Source: Prevotellaceae bacterium (GTDB lineage: Bacteria; Bacteroidota; Bacteroidia; Bacteroidales; UBA932). From it: 5,357 nucleotides of DNA. The stretch lies in assembly GCA_031289895.1 (NCBI GenBank), contig JAITOP010000029.1, positions 1 through 5,357 of the forward strand, in the 5' to 3' direction. Positions within the stretch are counted from its first letter, which is position 1, and every line of letters begins with the position of its first letter. Under the pieces are notes generated by a model. It was not told where the DNA came from and did no database searches. It worked only from the letters and a program-made list of their open reading frames with translations. Positions 4,774 to 5,357 of this stretch are shown here, one piece after another. The position numbers and the translations under genes were made by a program.

Positions 4774-5357
4774 TTAATTTCCCCCGCTTGTGCTACTGCT
4801 GCTGCTGCTTTCACCGCTTTTTACATCATCGTTTACTATGGTGCGGCTGGCTTTTTTTACGCTTGCTTTCAGATTTCCAAGTCGGTAGCTGATATTAAAT
4901 CCTACTGAATATCGTGGGTATGTAGATTCACCTATGTATCTGAAATTAACGCCTTCGGTTACCGATTTTTGGGTTATTCGTTTTTTGAGGAAATTGCTTG
5001 CACTAACGCCTATTGACAATCTGTCTTCTTTAAGAAACACGCGGTTTATCGACAAATTGTAATAATTGTATGAACTGCTGCGTCCCTGTAATCTTATGCT
5101 CGGCGTGAGTCCTCCCACATTCATGCTTGCTCGTATTTTGAGCGGAAATGTGTGTTGAAGTCCGATAAAAGCATTTGCACTCCATCCCGAATTGTGCAAA
5201 CCGGCGGCTTTATTGTCAAAATCGCTGTACGAAAAGCTGCTGTTCACGTAAGCGCGTGTTTTGGGTGTTACATTCCAGTTGGCGTATAAACTAAGAACGG
5301 TTATATTGCTTTTTCCGATATTGGCGTAGGTGTTGTGCTGTACGTTATCTTTAATAA
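4774..5357 (-). CDS. TonB-receptor-like outer membrane beta-barrel protein, C-terminal part (runs off right edge)
   Basis: Seen: the frame is open from the right edge (first full codon at 5355) to the TAA at 4774-4776, 193 codons. The GTG at 5247 is internal, because the frame continues upstream with the same strand pattern. The sequence alternates short amphipathic beta strands with turns: NITVLSLYANWNVTPKTRAY, WSANAFIGLQHTFPLKIRAS, YYNLSINRVFLKEDRLSIGV, YSVGFNISYRLGNLKASVKK. These are followed by SRTIVNDDVKSGE and a Ser-rich tail ending SGGN. Known: the last barrel strand followed by an LKASVKK-like stretch and a short polar NDDVK-type tail is typical of outer membrane beta-barrel family proteins (OMP_b-brl_3, often with an N-terminal carboxypeptidase-like domain). 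These are not SusC proteins. It is convergent with the regulator gene and shares no operon with the SusC system here. Ligand unknown; the N-terminal two thirds or more lies outside. Confidence 0.88.
   Translation of the reverse strand, partial: IKDNVQHNTYANIGKSNITVLSLYANWNVTPKTRAYVNSSFSYSDFDNKAAGLHNSGWSANAFIGLQHTFPLKIRASMNVGGLTPSIRLQGRSSSYNYYNLSINRVFLKEDRLSIGVSASNFLKKRITQKSVTEGVNFRYIGESTYPRYSVGFNISYRLGNLKASVKKASRTIVNDDVKSGESSSSSSTSGGN
4796..4809. repeat. CTG triplet repeat coding for the Ser run near a protein C-terminus
   Basis: CTGCTGCTGCTGCT on the plus strand is a run of AGC serine codons in the minus-strand gene, inside the tail GESSSSSSTSGG. A triplet microsatellite can gain or lose units without a frameshift, so only tail length would vary. 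The serine codons are not all identical (AGT interrupts), so part of the run may be protein-level selection rather than slippage. Confidence 0.7.

Noticed and set aside
4774..5247. A separate small gene starting at GTG 5247
   Set aside because: The frame stays open to the right edge and the upstream codons continue the beta-strand pattern, so 5247 is internal to a larger barrel gene.

Overview
The window looks like a chromosomal piece of a member of the Bacteroidota, most likely of the Bacteroidales type. The evidence is AT-rich intergenic DNA, translation starts without Shine-Dalgarno sequences, TAnnTTTG-type -7 promoter elements, a SusC/RagA-family TonB-linked receptor, a lipoprotein with acidic residues just after its lipobox cysteine, and a SusR-like membrane-spanning regulator. 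No species can be named from this sequence alone.

Layout. (1) Positions 2488 to 1 on the minus strand form a compact three-gene operon. It starts with a 175-aa surface-type lipoprotein resembling DUF5004 proteins, followed after 7 bases by a 386-aa exported protein with two related beta-sandwich-like halves (probable glycan-binding protein), and after 17 bases by the N-terminal 258 codons of a SusC/RagA receptor that runs off the left edge. (2) Positions 2489-2792 are a very AT-rich divergent promoter region with one -7-like element facing each way. (3) Positions 2793-4400 on the plus strand encode a 535-aa regulator: signal peptide, periplasmic TPR-like helices, one membrane helix, coiled coil, and a cytoplasmic helix-turn-helix. 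(4) Positions 4401-4773 are non-coding DNA between convergent genes. They carry G/T-rich short repeats and then an elaborate set of nested inverted repeats with a perfect 18-bp hairpin at the centre. (5) Positions 5357-4774 on the minus strand are the C-terminal 193 codons of an outer-membrane beta-barrel protein of the TonB-receptor-like (OMP_b-brl_3) type, unrelated to the SusC operon.

Inferred working model: the regulator senses a sugar or its transport status in the periplasm and switches on the divergent operon. The lipoprotein and the two-domain protein would capture or retain glycan at the envelope, and the SusC channel would import it with TonB energy. A SusD partner and glycoside hydrolases would be expected beyond the left edge, but none is visible here, so the substrate is unknown. 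The least explained part of the window is the nested palindrome at 4461-4766, which could be a MITE-like element, a two-way mRNA 3'-end structure, or a structured RNA.
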